Notes: a model not told the origin generated them from the letters alone. A stretch of 64,000 nt of DNA from JANQPX01 sp965222015 (GCA_965222015.1 CBDCTL010000001.1:353449-417448), one strand, 5' to 3'. Numbered from the stretch's first letter, positions 10,051 to 20,007 are shown. A program made the numbers and translations.

Positions 10051-10565
10051 CGATGGCCTCCATCCGCGCCGAGCGCCTGACCGCGGAAGCCTTCGCCGCC
10101 TTCGGCGACCTGCTCGAGGTCAAAGGCGAGCCGGACAGGATCATCAATCAAGGTCTCTGCGGCCGCTGGCACGACCTTGCGAATCTTGACGTCATCGATG
10201 GTCGTGCCGGCATCAGCCTGTTCAAAGCCGAGCCGCGCGCGCTGCCCTGCCGTCTGGACATGGTGGAACGGCATCCGCAAGGTTCGCAGGCTTTCCTGCC
10301 GATGAGCCTGGAGTCGTTTCTCGTCGTCGTAGCACCCGATCACGCTGGACGGCCGGGTGATCCCCGCGCGTTCGTGACACGGCCGGGGCAGGGGGTGAAC
10401 TATCACCGCGGGGTCTGGCATGGCGTCCTGGCACCGCTCGGACAGTCCGGGCTGTTCGCGGTGGTCGACCGAATCGGGAGCGGCGCCAATCTCGAAGAGC
10501 ACTGGTTCGAGGAGGCCTATCTGATCGAAGCTGGGGACGACGCATCCGAGATCGGATCCGGCTAA
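10047..10565 (+). CDS. allA: Ureidoglycolate lyase
   Basis: A 172-residue protein of the AllA family, which cleaves S-ureidoglycolate to glyoxylate and urea. The core 'GQGVNYHRGVWHGVLAPL' near residue 115 is the family signature and contains the active-site region. The N-terminal 'RAERLTAEAFAAFGDLLE' also fits. The ATG at 10047 overlaps the stop of the aminohydrolase gene, which fixes the start even though the frame is open further upstream. This is the step that releases glyoxylate for the Gcl branch or malate synthase encoded nearby. Confidence 0.94.
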
Positions 10566-10596
10566 AACCCGACCAACCAACAGGGAGGCATAATCC

Positions 10597-12033
10597 ATGG
10601 TTGACACATCGATCGGGACGCCGGAGCAGCTCCGGGATCCCAACTACACACCGGCACTGCACAAAGCCGTGCCGCTTGGCATCCAGCATGTACTGGCCAT
10701 GTTCGTGTCCAACGTGACGCCGGCAATCATCGTCGCCGGCGCCGCCGGCTTCGGCTTCGGCTCGAACTCGCCGGATTTTCCGGAACTCCTTTATCTCATC
10801 CAGATGTCGATGCTGTTCGCCGGCCTCGCCACCCTGCTTCAGACGATCACCGTCGGTCCGGTGGGGGCGGCGCTGCCGATCGTTCAGGGCACCAGCTTCG
10901 CCTTCCTGCCGATCATGATCCCGCTGGTTGTCGGCAAGGGCGTGGACGCGCTCGCCGTGGTCTTCGGCGGCGTGATCATCGGCGGCATTTTCCACGCCTT
11001 TCTCGGCACCTTCATCGGCAAGATCCGCTTCGCGCTTCCGCCCCTGGTGACCGGCCTCGTGGTCTCGCTGATCGGTCTCGCCCTGGTCAAGGTAGGCATT
11101 CAGTACGCTGCAGGCGGCGTGCCCGCGATGGATCAGCCGGAATATGGCAGTCTTCTCAACTGGTCGGCGGCGCTGGTGGTGATCCTGGTGACGCTCGGGC
11201 TCAAGTTCTTCGCCCGCGGCATGCTGTCCGTGTCGGCAGTGCTTCTCGGCCTGATCGCCGGCTACATCTACGCGATACTGATCGGCATGCTGCCGGTCGC
11301 AAGCATCGCCGAGAGCTGGGACAAGGCGGCGGTTTTCGCCCTGCCGCAGCCCTTCAAATACGGCTTCGAATTCTCGATCGCTGCGATCATCGGTTTTTGC
11401 CTGATGGCCTTCGTCTCCGCGGTCGAGACCGTCGGCGACGTTTCGGGCATCACCAAGGGCGGTGCCGGGCGCGAGGCGACCGACAAGGAGATCCAGGGCG
11501 CCACCTATGCCGATGGCCTGGGCAGCGCAGTCGCAGGCATCTTCGGTGCCTTTCCCAACACCTCGTTCAGCCAGAATGTCGGTCTGATCGCCATGACCGG
11601 CGTCATGAGCCGCCATGTGGTGACGTTCGGTGCGATTTTCCTGATCATCTGCGGCCTGATCCCGAAAGTCGGCAGCGTGATCCGCACCGTGCCGATCGAG
11701 GTATTGGGCGGCGGCGTGATCGTGATGTTCGGCATGGTAGTCGCCGCCGGCATCTCGATGCTCTCGGACGTCAACTGGAACCGCCGCAACATGGTGATCT
11801 TCGCGATCGCGCTCTCCATCGGGCTCGGGCTGCAGCTCGAGCCGAATGCCGTGCAATACCTGCCGGACACGTTCCGCATCCTGATGACGTCAGGCCTGCT
11901 GCCGGCAGCATTGATCGCGATCGTTCTCAACCTGATCCTTCCGGAAGAGCTGGCCGAAGAAGCCACCGAGGAAGTCTCCGGAGGCCACGCCGGCCATGCG
12001 TCCGGAAGCTTCGCCAAGGACTCTGGAAGCTGA
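10597..12033 (+). CDS. NCS2-family xanthine/uracil permease
   Basis: A 478-residue membrane protein with about 12-14 hydrophobic spans, of the nucleobase:cation symporter-2 family. Family motifs include 'GIQHVLAMFVSNVTPA' near the N-terminus, 'FVSAVETVGDVSGI' near residue 275 (NCS2 motif region) and 'FPNTSFSQNVGL' near residue 325. A good ribosome-binding site (AGGGAGG) precedes the ATG by 8 bases. It lies 31 bases after allA in the same direction and ends at a strong terminator, so it closes this operon. Urate or xanthine is the likely substrate; the sequence alone does not decide. Confidence 0.92.
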   Translation: MVDTSIGTPEQLRDPNYTPALHKAVPLGIQHVLAMFVSNVTPAIIVAGAAGFGFGSNSPDFPELLYLIQMSMLFAGLATLLQTITVGPVGAALPIVQGTSFAFLPIMIPLVVGKGVDALAVVFGGVIIGGIFHAFLGTFIGKIRFALPPLVTGLVVSLIGLALVKVGIQYAAGGVPAMDQPEYGSLLNWSAALVVILVTLGLKFFARGMLSVSAVLLGLIAGYIYAILIGMLPVASIAESWDKAAVFALPQPFKYGFEFSIAAIIGFCLMAFVSAVETVGDVSGITKGGAGREATDKEIQGATYADGLGSAVAGIFGAFPNTSFSQNVGLIAMTGVMSRHVVTFGAIFLIICGLIPKVGSVIRTVPIEVLGGGVIVMFGMVVAAGISMLSDVNWNRRNMVIFAIALSIGLGLQLEPNAVQYLPDTFRILMTSGLLPAALIAIVLNLILPEELAEEATEEVSGGHAGHASGSFAKDSGS

Positions 12034-12060
12034 TCGCCGTCCGATGCGAAGATCGGTTCG

Positions 12061-12090
12061 AGCCCCGCGGTTCCGCCGCGGGGCTTTTTT
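12061..12090 (+). terminator. Rho-independent terminator after the permease
   Basis: A perfect 10-base-pair stem, AGCCCCGCGG pairing with CCGCGGGGCT around a 5-base loop, is followed by six T residues. It lies 28 bases after the permease stop and ends the puuE-allE-allA-permease transcript. Confidence 0.93.
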
Positions 12091-12123
12091 CTCGACATCG
12101 GCACGCGGTGGCCGTCTGAACCG

Positions 12124-12280
12124 TTACTTCTTTTTCAGCATGTAGAGATCGGTGATCGTGCCCTCGAAGGCTTCGGCGGACATGGCGACGGATTCGGAGA
12201 GGGTGGGGTGGGGGGGGATGGTGAGGCTGATGTCCTCCGCGTCCGCGCCCATCTCGATGGCGAGCGCCGCTTCATTGATC
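12124..12280 (-). pseudogene. lpd: C-terminal fragment of dihydrolipoamide dehydrogenase (E3)
   Basis: The minus strand encodes 'NEAALAIEMGADAED', then 'IPPHPTLSESVAMSAEAFEG' and 'TDLYMLKKK' before a TAA at 12124-12126. 'HPTLSES' is the conserved C-terminal signature of pyruvate/2-oxoglutarate dehydrogenase E3 subunits, and the tail is what a complete E3 would end with. Nothing of the roughly 420 upstream residues is present: pyruvate kinase ends 30 bases away. It is a leftover 3' end from a deletion or rearrangement. Confidence 0.75.
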
Positions 12281-12309
12281 CGACGATCACTGCGTATCGA
12301 TGAGCCTCG

Positions 12310-13728
12310 CTATTCCGGTACCGTAGCCAGACGCAGAAGATTGGTGCTGCCCTTCGCGCCGAACGGCATGCCGGCGGTGATCACCAGACGGTCCGAGCCG
12401 CCTGCGAATCCCTCATGGACGGCACGGTAGCAGGCTTGATTGACGATCTCGGTGACCGTGGACGCATCATCAGTCGTGATGGCGTGCACGCCCCAGACCG
12501 GAGCGAGGCGGCGCGCCGTGGTCAGGCTGGGAGTCATCGCCAGAACGGGAGCTTGGGGACGAATGCGCGCCATTCTGAGCGCGGTCGAACCCGAGGTCGT
12601 GTAGGTGACGATCGCCGCCGTCTCGACTGTCCTCGCTGCCAGCCTGGCGCAAGCGGTGATGGCGTCGGCCTCGCTGTTCTCAGGTGGGCTGCCTTCGGCT
12701 TCGAGATGGGTCCCGTATCGGGGATCGGCTTCGACGCGCTTGATGATCCGGTCCATCATCGCGACCGATTCGATCGGGTAGTCGCCGACTGCGGACTCGG
12801 CCGACAGCATCACCGCATCGGCGCCCTCGTAGACCGCATTGGCAACGTCGGTCGCCTCGGCCCGGGTCGGCACAGGCGCCTTGACCATGGATTCGAGCAT
12901 CTGGGTCGCGACCACCACAGGCTTGCCGGCATATCGGCAGGTGCGCACGATCTTCTTCTGAAGCGTCGGCACCTCCTCCGGCGGCAGTTCGACGCCGAGA
13001 TCGCCGCGCGCCACCATCACCGCGTCCGTGGCCTCGACGATGGCATCGAGCGTCGTGAGCGCCGCAGGCTTTTCCAGCTTCACCATGACCGCAGCGCGCT
13101 CGGCAACCAGTTGCTTGAGTTCGACCACATCCTCGGGCCGCTGCACGAAGGAGAGCGCCACCCAGTCGACGCCGATCTCCAGTGCCGTCTCCAGATCCTG
13201 ACGGTCTTTTTCCGTAAGTGCCGAGATCGGCAGAACCACGCCCGGAACATTCACCCCCTTGTTGTTGGAGATCCGTCCGCCAGCGACGACCTTCGTCGTC
13301 AGGAGGCCTTCTCCCTTCTCTGAGACCTCGAGACGAAGGCGGCCGTCGTCCACCAAAAGTGCGTCGCCTGGCCCGACGGCGTCGAAGATTTCCGGATGGG
13401 GCAGCTGCACCCGCTGGCTCGTGCCGGGCGCTTTGTCCTGATCCATTGTGAATGTCTGGCCGGGCTCGAGGTCGGCGCCGTCGCCTTCGAACGTCCCAAC
13501 CCTGAGCTTCGGCCCCTGCAGATCGGCGAGGATCGCGATCGGCCGGCCTGCCTTGCCTTCGAGTTCGCGAATCGCTGAAGCGCAGGCCGCATGGCCTTCC
13601 TTGGCTCCGTGGCTGAAATTCAGCCGGAACATATCGACGCCGGCCTCGAACAGCTTCTCGATCATCGCCGGATCGGCGCTGGCAGGGCCTAGCGTGGCGA
13701 CGATCTTGGTCTTGCGGTCGCGTTTCAT
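12310..13728 (-). CDS. pyk: Pyruvate kinase
   Basis: A 472-residue enzyme making pyruvate and ATP from phosphoenolpyruvate. Family motifs are 'MFRLNFSHG' near residue 32, 'DLQGPKLRVG' near residue 70, the catalytic-lysine region 'MVKLEKPAAL', and 'VMVARGDLGVELP' near residue 235. The C-terminal regulatory domain is present. The ATG overlaps the stop of the glycerate kinase gene (ATGA), so it is the last gene of the puuD-gcl-hyi-glxR-glycerate kinase operon. There it would finish conversion of urate-derived glyoxylate to pyruvate. Confidence 0.96.
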   Translation of the reverse strand: MKRDRKTKIVATLGPASADPAMIEKLFEAGVDMFRLNFSHGAKEGHAACASAIRELEGKAGRPIAILADLQGPKLRVGTFEGDGADLEPGQTFTMDQDKAPGTSQRVQLPHPEIFDAVGPGDALLVDDGRLRLEVSEKGEGLLTTKVVAGGRISNNKGVNVPGVVLPISALTEKDRQDLETALEIGVDWVALSFVQRPEDVVELKQLVAERAAVMVKLEKPAALTTLDAIVEATDAVMVARGDLGVELPPEEVPTLQKKIVRTCRYAGKPVVVATQMLESMVKAPVPTRAEATDVANAVYEGADAVMLSAESAVGDYPIESVAMMDRIIKRVEADPRYGTHLEAEGSPPENSEADAITACARLAARTVETAAIVTYTTSGSTALRMARIRPQAPVLAMTPSLTTARRLAPVWGVHAITTDDASTVTEIVNQACYRAVHEGFAGGSDRLVITAGMPFGAKGSTNLLRLATVPE

Positions 13729-15000
13729 GGGCGGCGCTCCATAATCATGATGGCGCGAAAATCGTTGACGTTGGTCAGCGTAGGGCCGGTTATCACCTGA
13801 TGCCCAAGCGCCTCGAAAAAGCCATGACCATCATTGTCGATGAGCATGGATTTCGTCGAGAGGTCGAGATCATTGGCGCGCGCCAGGCTGTCGGGTGTGA
13901 TCAGTGCGCCCGCGATCTCCTCGGCGCCATCGACGCCGTCAGTGTCGCCGGCAATCGCATAAATACCGTCGGTGCCTTCGAGTTCGAGCAGGAGCGCCAG
14001 CAGAAACTCGACATTGCGTCCGCCCCGTCCATCTCCCCTGACGGTGACCGTGGTTTCGCCGCCCGAAATCAGAACAAGAGGCGGCTCCATCGGCTGGCCG
14101 TGAAGGGCGACACTCCCAGCGATGCCGGCCATGACCTTGGCGACCTGACGCGCTTCGCCCTCGATCGCATCGCCGAGGATCAGCGCTTTGACACCAGCCT
14201 GTTCGGCGACCGCTTTCGCCGCAGCCAGCGATTGCATCGGTGTAGCGATCAGGGTCGGCTCACTGCCAATGAGCCGTCGGTCGCCGGGCTTCGGCGTTTC
14301 CTCGGCACCCGCCTGAAGGTGGTCCATCACCGCCTTTGGCCGATCGATGCCGTAGGCTTGAAGAATGTCCAGTGCATCGGCGAATGTCGTGCTGTCCGGA
14401 ACTGTCGGCCCGGACGCGATCACGGAGGGATCGTCGCCGGGGACGTCGGAGATCAGAAGCGAGACCACTTTGGCCGGATGGGCCCTGGCGGCGAGCCGCC
14501 CGCCCTTGATCGCCGACAGATGTTTTCGCACGCAGTTCATCCGATCGATGGACGCGCCGCTTTTCAGAAGGGCTCGATTGACGGACTGCTTGTCCTCCAA
14601 TGTCAGCCCATCAGCCGGCAGGCTCAGCAGGGACGAGCCGCCGCCGGAGATCAGGGCAAGCACGAGGTCATCCTCGGAAAGACCGTCGAGCATGTCGAGC
14701 ATACGCCGCGCCGCCGCTTCGCCGGCTTCATCGGGCACGGGGTGCGAGGCTTCGACCACCTCGATGCGATCGGTGGGCACGGCATGGCCGTAGCGGGTCA
14801 CCACCAGGCCGGTCCAGCGGACCTTGCCAGTGGTCTTCGACCGTCTTTGCCATGGTGGCCGCCGCCTTGCCGGCGCCGACCACGATCGTTCTGCCCTTGG
14901 GCAGCGGCGGTAGATGCGGTGGCAGGCAGGCAGCCGGCGAGGCGGCGGCGACGGCGGCATCGAACATCGAACGCAGCAGTTTCGCCGGTTCCTGCTTCAT
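13725..15000 (-). CDS. gckA: Glycerate 2-kinase (MOFRL family), frameshifted as assembled
   Basis: Read in one frame from ATG at 15000, the first half begins MKQEPAKLLRSMFDAAVAAA and continues through 'TIVVGAGKAAATMAKTVEDHW'. Near 14812 it must shift one frame to continue as 'GLVVTRYGHAVPTDRIEVVE' to the stop at 13725. The total is 1276 bases, one more than a multiple of three, so a single extra base (around ACCGG/CCGGT at 14811-14815) breaks the gene. Corrected, it is about 424 residues with 'LISGGGSSLLSLPADG' and the C-terminal MOFRL domain. The family (also annotated TtuD/hydroxypyruvate reductase) phosphorylates glycerate to 2-phosphoglycerate, which fits between GlxR and pyruvate kinase. 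Confidence 0.88.
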
Positions 15001-15042
15001 GCGCGTCTCCTCTTGTTTGACTTAGCCCGACGATCCAGCCTG

Positions 15043-15930
15043 TCAGCCCTTGGCGACCTCGTGCGCGGCCAGAAGCTCCAGCGCCCTGACCATGCCCGAA
15101 TGGTCCCAGGCGCTGCCGCCATTGGCGGCGCAGGCGTTGAACAGCTCCTGCGCGGTCGCGGTGTTGGGCAGGCTGAGCCCAAGCGCCTTGGCGCTCTGCA
15201 GGGCGAGGTTCAGGTCCTTTTGGTGGAGCTCGATCCTGAAACCGGGATCGAAGCTGCGCTTGATCATGCGCTCGCCATGGACTTCGAGGATGCGCGAGGT
15301 GGCGAGGCCGCCCATCAGGGCTTCCCTCACCCTGGCGGGATCGGCGCCGGCCCTGGAGGCAAACAGCAGACCTTCGGCCACGGCTTCGATGGTCAGCGCG
15401 ACGACGATCTGATTCGCGACCTTGGTGGTCTGCCCGTCGCCGTTGTCGCCGACCAGGGTGATGTTCTTGCCCATCAGTCCGAAGATCGGCTGCACACGAG
15501 CGAACGTCGCCTCCGATCCTCCGACCATGATGCTGAGCGAGGCGGCCCTGGCGCCGACGTCTCCACCGGAGACCGGCGCGTCCAGATAGTCGCAGCCGAG
15601 TTCGTTGATCCTCCTGGCGAAGTCCTTGGTCGCGACCGGCGAGATCGAGCTCATGTCGACCACCACCTTGCCTTCGCTCAGGCCCTCGGCAACGCCGTTT
15701 TCGCCGAACAGCACGTCGTCGACATGGGGCGTGTCCGGCACCATGGTGATGATCACGTCGGCGGCCGCCGCGACCTCTTTGGCGGTATCGCAGGCCTTGC
15801 CGCCTTTTGCGGTGAGCTCGTCGGGCACGCCAGAGCGGCTCGTCAGATGAACCTCGTGGCCGCCGTCGATGAGATGACCCGCCATCGGCGTGCCCATGAT
15901 GCCGAGCCCGATGAAACCGATTTTTTCCAT
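15043..15930 (-). CDS. glxR: Tartronate semialdehyde reductase (2-hydroxy-3-oxopropionate reductase)
   Basis: A 295-residue beta-hydroxyacid dehydrogenase. The Rossmann motif 'GFIGLGIMGTPMAGHL' is at residues 5-20, the substrate-binding 'DAPVSGGDVGA' near residue 120 and the catalytic lysine region 'KVANQI' near residue 170. It reduces tartronate semialdehyde, the product of Gcl, to glycerate. It lies between hyi and glycerate kinase with short gaps (33 and 42 bases), the usual glyoxylate-operon layout. Confidence 0.94.
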   Translation of the reverse strand: MEKIGFIGLGIMGTPMAGHLIDGGHEVHLTSRSGVPDELTAKGGKACDTAKEVAAAADVIITMVPDTPHVDDVLFGENGVAEGLSEGKVVVDMSSISPVATKDFARRINELGCDYLDAPVSGGDVGARAASLSIMVGGSEATFARVQPIFGLMGKNITLVGDNGDGQTTKVANQIVVALTIEAVAEGLLFASRAGADPARVREALMGGLATSRILEVHGERMIKRSFDPGFRIELHQKDLNLALQSAKALGLSLPNTATAQELFNACAANGGSAWDHSGMVRALELLAAHEVAKG

Positions 15931-15963
15931 GTTCGATGTCTCCTCGAATTGCGTGATGTCCGA

Positions 15964-16758
15964 TCAGGTGTCGTCCGCCGTCTTGCGATAAGGCACGAAC
16001 CAGCCGAGCCCGTCTTCGGTCGCAGCCTTCGGCTTGTATTCGCAGCCGATCCAGCCGGCGTAACCCTGCTGGTCCAGCCAGTCGAACAGGAAGGGATAGT
16101 TGATCTCGCCGGTGCCCGGCTCGTGTCGGCCCGGATTGTCGGCGAGCTGGACATGGGCGATCCGGTCCTGCAGCCGCAAAAAAGTCGGCGCGAGATCACC
16201 CTCCATGATCTGCATGTGGTAGAAATCGTACTGCAGATAGAGGTTGTCCGAGCCGGCCGTGTCGATGATGTCGATCGCCTGCGCCGAGCGGTTGACGAAG
16301 AAGCCCGGAATGTCGCGGTTGTTGACGGGCTCCAGGAGGAGCTTGATCCCGGCATCCTTCAGCCTGGGAGCGGCGAAGCGAAGATTGTCGATCACGACGG
16401 CGGTTGCCTTGTCGTCGTCGACGCCCTCCGGCTTGATGCCGACCAGGCAGTTGAGCTGCCCGCAGCCGAGCGCCGTCGCGTAGTCGATGGCCCGGCCGAC
16501 CCCGTCCTGAAACTCGCCGACGCGGTCCGGCAGGCAGGCAATGCCGCGCTCGCCGCCGTTCCAGTCGCCGGCCGGCAGGTTGTGGAGCACCTGGGTCAGG
16601 CCGTGGGCGGCGAGTTGCTCGGCGAGCTGGTCTTTGTCGAAATCGTAGGGGAACAGATACTCGACGCCCTTGAAGCCCGAGCGGGCTGCCGCTTCGAAAC
16701 GGCTCATGAAGTCCTGCTCCGTGTAGAGCATGGTGAGATTGGCGCAAAATTTCGGCAT
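15964..16758 (-). CDS. hyi: Hydroxypyruvate isomerase
   Basis: A 264-residue TIM-barrel protein of the xylose isomerase-like family. Signatures of Hyi are 'FCANLTMLYTE' at the N-terminus, 'GVEYLFPYDFDKDQLAE' near residue 35, 'LLLEPVNNRDIPGFF' near residue 145 and 'QYDFYHMQIMEGDL' near residue 180. It interconverts hydroxypyruvate and tartronate semialdehyde, a normal companion of glyoxylate carboligase. Its start is 131 bases downstream of the gcl stop. Confidence 0.94.
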   Translation of the reverse strand: MPKFCANLTMLYTEQDFMSRFEAAARSGFKGVEYLFPYDFDKDQLAEQLAAHGLTQVLHNLPAGDWNGGERGIACLPDRVGEFQDGVGRAIDYATALGCGQLNCLVGIKPEGVDDDKATAVVIDNLRFAAPRLKDAGIKLLLEPVNNRDIPGFFVNRSAQAIDIIDTAGSDNLYLQYDFYHMQIMEGDLAPTFLRLQDRIAHVQLADNPGRHEPGTGEINYPFLFDWLDQQGYAGWIGCEYKPKAATEDGLGWFVPYRKTADDT

Positions 16759-16889
16759 AGCTTTCCCCTTGCCGGGCGACGCGGTCGCCGGCGGTTACCT
16801 GTGATGCGAGCGAGGACGGTCGGCGCTGGGTGTCTTGACCTGCCCGTCTGCGACGACGCCAAGTCAAGCAAGTCGCGCCGCGACTCGTG

Positions 16890-18692
16890 CTACGGCTTGG
16901 CTGCCTCGTCACCGAGCACCGAGCCCGAGACGTCGTCGATGGTGAGCGAGGGATCGAGACAGAGGATCTCCTCGAACTCGTTGACGCTCTGAATCTCGGT
17001 TCCCATCGAGATGTTGGTGACCCGCTCCAGGATGAACTCCAGCACGACGGGCACCTGGTGCTCCTTCATCAGCGCATCGGCCTTGGCGAAGGCCTCCTTG
17101 AACTCGTTCGGGCTTTTCACCCGGATCGCCTTGCAGCCGAGGCCTTCGGCGACCGCGACATGGTCGACGCCGTAGCCCTGGACTTCGTCGTTATTGACAT
17201 TGTCGAAGGCGAGGCTGACCTGGAAGTCGATCTCGAAGCCGCGCTGCGCCTGGCGAATCAGGCCGAGATAGGAGTTGTTCACCACGACATGCAGGTAGGG
17301 CAGCTTGTGCTGTGCGCCGACCGCGAGCTCCTCCAGCATGAACTGGAAGTCGTAGTCGCCGGACAGCGCCACGATTTTTCTATTGGGATCGGCCGCGCGC
17401 ACGCCGAGGGCCGCCGGGAGCGTCCAGCCGAGCGGCCCCGCCTGGCCGCAATTGATCCAGTTGCGAGGCTGGTAGACATGCAGGAACTGGGCGCCGGCGA
17501 TCTGGGAAAGCCCGATGGTGGTGACGTAGCAGGTGTCCCGATCGAACGCCTCGTTCATCTCCTCATAGACGCGCTGCGGCTTGAGCGGCACCTGGTCGTA
17601 GTGGGTCTTCCGCAGCATGCTCTTCTTCCGATGCTCGCAAGCATCCGCCCATTCCGAACGGTCCTTGAGCTTGCCCTCACTCTTCCAAGCCTTGGCGAGG
17701 TCCAGCAGCCGCTCGAGGGCGACCCTCGCGTCGGAGGCGATGCCGAGGTCGGGGTTGAAGACGCGGCCGATCTGGGTCGGCTCGATGTCGATATGGACGA
17801 ACTTCCGGCCCTTGGTGTAGTTCTCGACCGTGCCGGTGTGGCGGTTAGCCCAGCGATTGCCGATGCCGAGCACGAAGTCGCTTTCGACGAAGCTGCGGTT
17901 GCCATAGCGGTGGCTGGTCTGCAGCCCGACCATGCCGGCCATCAGCGGGTGGTCATCGGGGATGACGCCCCAGCCCATGAGCGTCGGAATGACGGGGACA
18001 CCCGTGGTCTCGGCGAATTGCACCAGCAGGTCCGAGGCATCCGCGTTGATGATGCCGCCGCCGGCGACGATCAGCGGCTTTTCCGCCGCGTTCAGCATCG
18101 CCATCGCCTTCTCGATCTGGGCGGCAGAGGCCTTCGGCTTGTAGGGTTCGAGCGGCTCGTAGCTCTCCACATCGAACTCGATCTCGGCGAGCTGCACGTC
18201 GATCGGCAGATCGATCAGCACCGGGCCGGGGCGGCCGGAGCGCATCAGGTGGAAGGCCTTCTGGAACGCGCGCGGCACCAGGCCCGGCTCCAGCACTGTG
18301 GTCGACCATTTGGTCACGGGGGCTGCGATCGCCTCGATGTCGACCGCCTGAAAGTCCTCCTTGTGCAGCTTCGCCCTCGGCGCCTGGCCGGTGATGCACA
18401 GGATCGGGATGCTGTCCGCCTGGGCAGCGTAGAGGCCGGTGATCATGTCGGTGCCGGCAGGTCCCGAGGTGCCGATGCAGACGCCGATATTGCCGGGCAC
18501 GGCGCGGCTGTAGCCGTCCGCCATATGGGAAGCCCCCTCGACGTGGCGCGCCAGAATGTGGCCGATGGTCTGGCGCTGCTCGAGCACGGCGTAGAGCGGA
18601 TTGATCGCGGCGCCGGGCACGCCGAAGGCGACGTTGACGCCCTCCTTTTCCAGAACCTGCACGGCAGCTTCGACGGCTTTCATCCTGGCCAT
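16890..18692 (-). CDS. gcl: Glyoxylate carboligase
   Basis: A thiamine-diphosphate enzyme of 600 residues that joins two glyoxylates to tartronate semialdehyde plus CO2. The ATG at 18692 is chosen because GAGAGGAGG lies just upstream and family proteins start MARMKAV; the frame is open about 300 bases further but non-homologous. 'GVPGAAINPLYAVL' near residue 25 has valine in the region where most ThDP enzymes carry the catalytic glutamate, a known Gcl feature. 'LSGDYDFQFMLEELAVGA' near residue 445 is the cofactor-binding motif. It links purine-derived glyoxylate to central metabolism. Confidence 0.96.
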   Translation of the reverse strand: MARMKAVEAAVQVLEKEGVNVAFGVPGAAINPLYAVLEQRQTIGHILARHVEGASHMADGYSRAVPGNIGVCIGTSGPAGTDMITGLYAAQADSIPILCITGQAPRAKLHKEDFQAVDIEAIAAPVTKWSTTVLEPGLVPRAFQKAFHLMRSGRPGPVLIDLPIDVQLAEIEFDVESYEPLEPYKPKASAAQIEKAMAMLNAAEKPLIVAGGGIINADASDLLVQFAETTGVPVIPTLMGWGVIPDDHPLMAGMVGLQTSHRYGNRSFVESDFVLGIGNRWANRHTGTVENYTKGRKFVHIDIEPTQIGRVFNPDLGIASDARVALERLLDLAKAWKSEGKLKDRSEWADACEHRKKSMLRKTHYDQVPLKPQRVYEEMNEAFDRDTCYVTTIGLSQIAGAQFLHVYQPRNWINCGQAGPLGWTLPAALGVRAADPNRKIVALSGDYDFQFMLEELAVGAQHKLPYLHVVVNNSYLGLIRQAQRGFEIDFQVSLAFDNVNNDEVQGYGVDHVAVAEGLGCKAIRVKSPNEFKEAFAKADALMKEHQVPVVLEFILERVTNISMGTEIQSVNEFEEILCLDPSLTIDDVSGSVLGDEAAKP

Positions 18693-18753
18693 ATCAGGCC
18701 TCCTCTCATTCTTGATTGTCTGTCGGGCTCGACCGTCTGTCGGCCTCGACCGT

Positions 18754-20007
18754 CTATTGGACCTTTGCCTGAACGTCGGCTTCGGCGATCGGCGTGCCGG
18801 CTGCGATCCAGGCGGCGAGTGCTGCCCTTTCTTCCGGCTGCATGTCGGTGATGTTGCTGGGCGGCATGGCGTGGGTGCGCACGGACTGGGCGTTGATCTT
18901 GTCGGCGTGCAGCCGGATCTGCTCGCCCGTCTCCAGAAGCACTCCCTTCGGCGGCACGGGCATGCCTTCCCAGAGCGGCTCGGCGGCATGGCACATGCTG
19001 CAGCGGCTGAGCACGATCTCCTCGACCTCCGCGAACATCGCCGAGCTTTCCTTTTCAGCCTCTGCCTGCTCGGACGTGTCGTTCGCAGGCTGCATCGAGG
19101 AAAGACCGATCACCAGGAGGCCGAGCACGCAGGCTGCCGCCCAGGTCCACCAGGGGCTCGGCGCGCCGCGATGGCGCTCATTGTAGAAGTGGCGGATAAC
19201 AGCACCCATCACCAGGACCAGCGCCAGGATCAGCCAGTTGTACTTGCTGGCGTAGACCAGCGGGTAGTGGTTGCTGATCATCACGAACAGGACCGGCAGG
19301 GTCAGGTAGTTGTTGTGCATCGAGCGGGTCTTGGCGATGTAGCCGTATTTCGGATCGGGCGTGCGCCCGGCGATCAGATCGGCGACCACCACCCGCTGGT
19401 TCGGGATGATGATCATCAGCACGTTCGCGGCCATGATGGTGCCGATCAGGGCCCCCATCTGCATATAGGCGCCACGGGCGCTGAAGATGTAGGTGTAGAC
19501 GATCGCCAGGATCACGATGAAGGCGAAGCCGACGGCAGCGAGCAGCACCTCGTTGTCGCCGATCGGCGATTTGCAGAGCAGATCATAGGCGATCCAGCCG
19601 AGCGCCAGGCCGACAATGGAGATCAACACGGCGAGCCAGGGCGAGATGTCCAGCACGGCCGGATCGATCATGTAGAGCTCGGCGCTGAAATAGTAGACGA
19701 TCACCAGAAGAGCGAAGCCGGACATCCAGGTGGCGTAAGCCTCCCATTTGAACCAGGTCAGCTCCTCCGGCATCTTTTCGGGCGCCACGTTGTATTTGAT
19801 CATGTGGTAGAAGCCGCCGCCATGGACCTGCCAGGCCTCGCCGCCGGCACCCGCCGGCAGACCCTCGACCTTCTTCAGGCTGCTGTCCAGATGCACGAAA
19901 TAGAACGAGCTGCCGATCCAGGCGATGCCGGCGATAACGTGCAGCCAGCGCACGCTCATATCCAGGAATTCCCAAAAAACCAGCCATTCCCAAGTGATCG
20001 GATCCAT
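18754..20007 (-). CDS. puuD: PuuD, membrane urate hydroxylase with cytochrome c domain
   Basis: A 417-residue membrane protein. Eight hydrophobic spans occupy about residues 1-310 and contain conserved histidines ('RWLHVIAGIAWIGSSFYF', 'RSMHNNYLTLPVLFVMISNH'). A C-terminal cytochrome c domain with CSMCH is near residue 337. This is the PuuD type of urate oxidase, which passes electrons from urate oxidation to the respiratory chain rather than making peroxide, giving 5-hydroxyisourate. It is the first gene of the leftward operon and diverges from a LysR gene, which probably regulates it. Confidence 0.94.
   Translation of the reverse strand: MDPITWEWLVFWEFLDMSVRWLHVIAGIAWIGSSFYFVHLDSSLKKVEGLPAGAGGEAWQVHGGGFYHMIKYNVAPEKMPEELTWFKWEAYATWMSGFALLVIVYYFSAELYMIDPAVLDISPWLAVLISIVGLALGWIAYDLLCKSPIGDNEVLLAAVGFAFIVILAIVYTYIFSARGAYMQMGALIGTIMAANVLMIIIPNQRVVVADLIAGRTPDPKYGYIAKTRSMHNNYLTLPVLFVMISNHYPLVYASKYNWLILALVLVMGAVIRHFYNERHRGAPSPWWTWAAACVLGLLVIGLSSMQPANDTSEQAEAEKESSAMFAEVEEIVLSRCSMCHAAEPLWEGMPVPPKGVLLETGEQIRLHADKINAQSVRTHAMPPSNITDMQPEERAALAAWIAAGTPIAEADVQAKVQ

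Noticed and set aside
16887..18851. 654-codon plus-strand frame opposite gcl
   Set aside because: Antisense shadow of glyoxylate carboligase; no signal, domain or ribosome-binding site.
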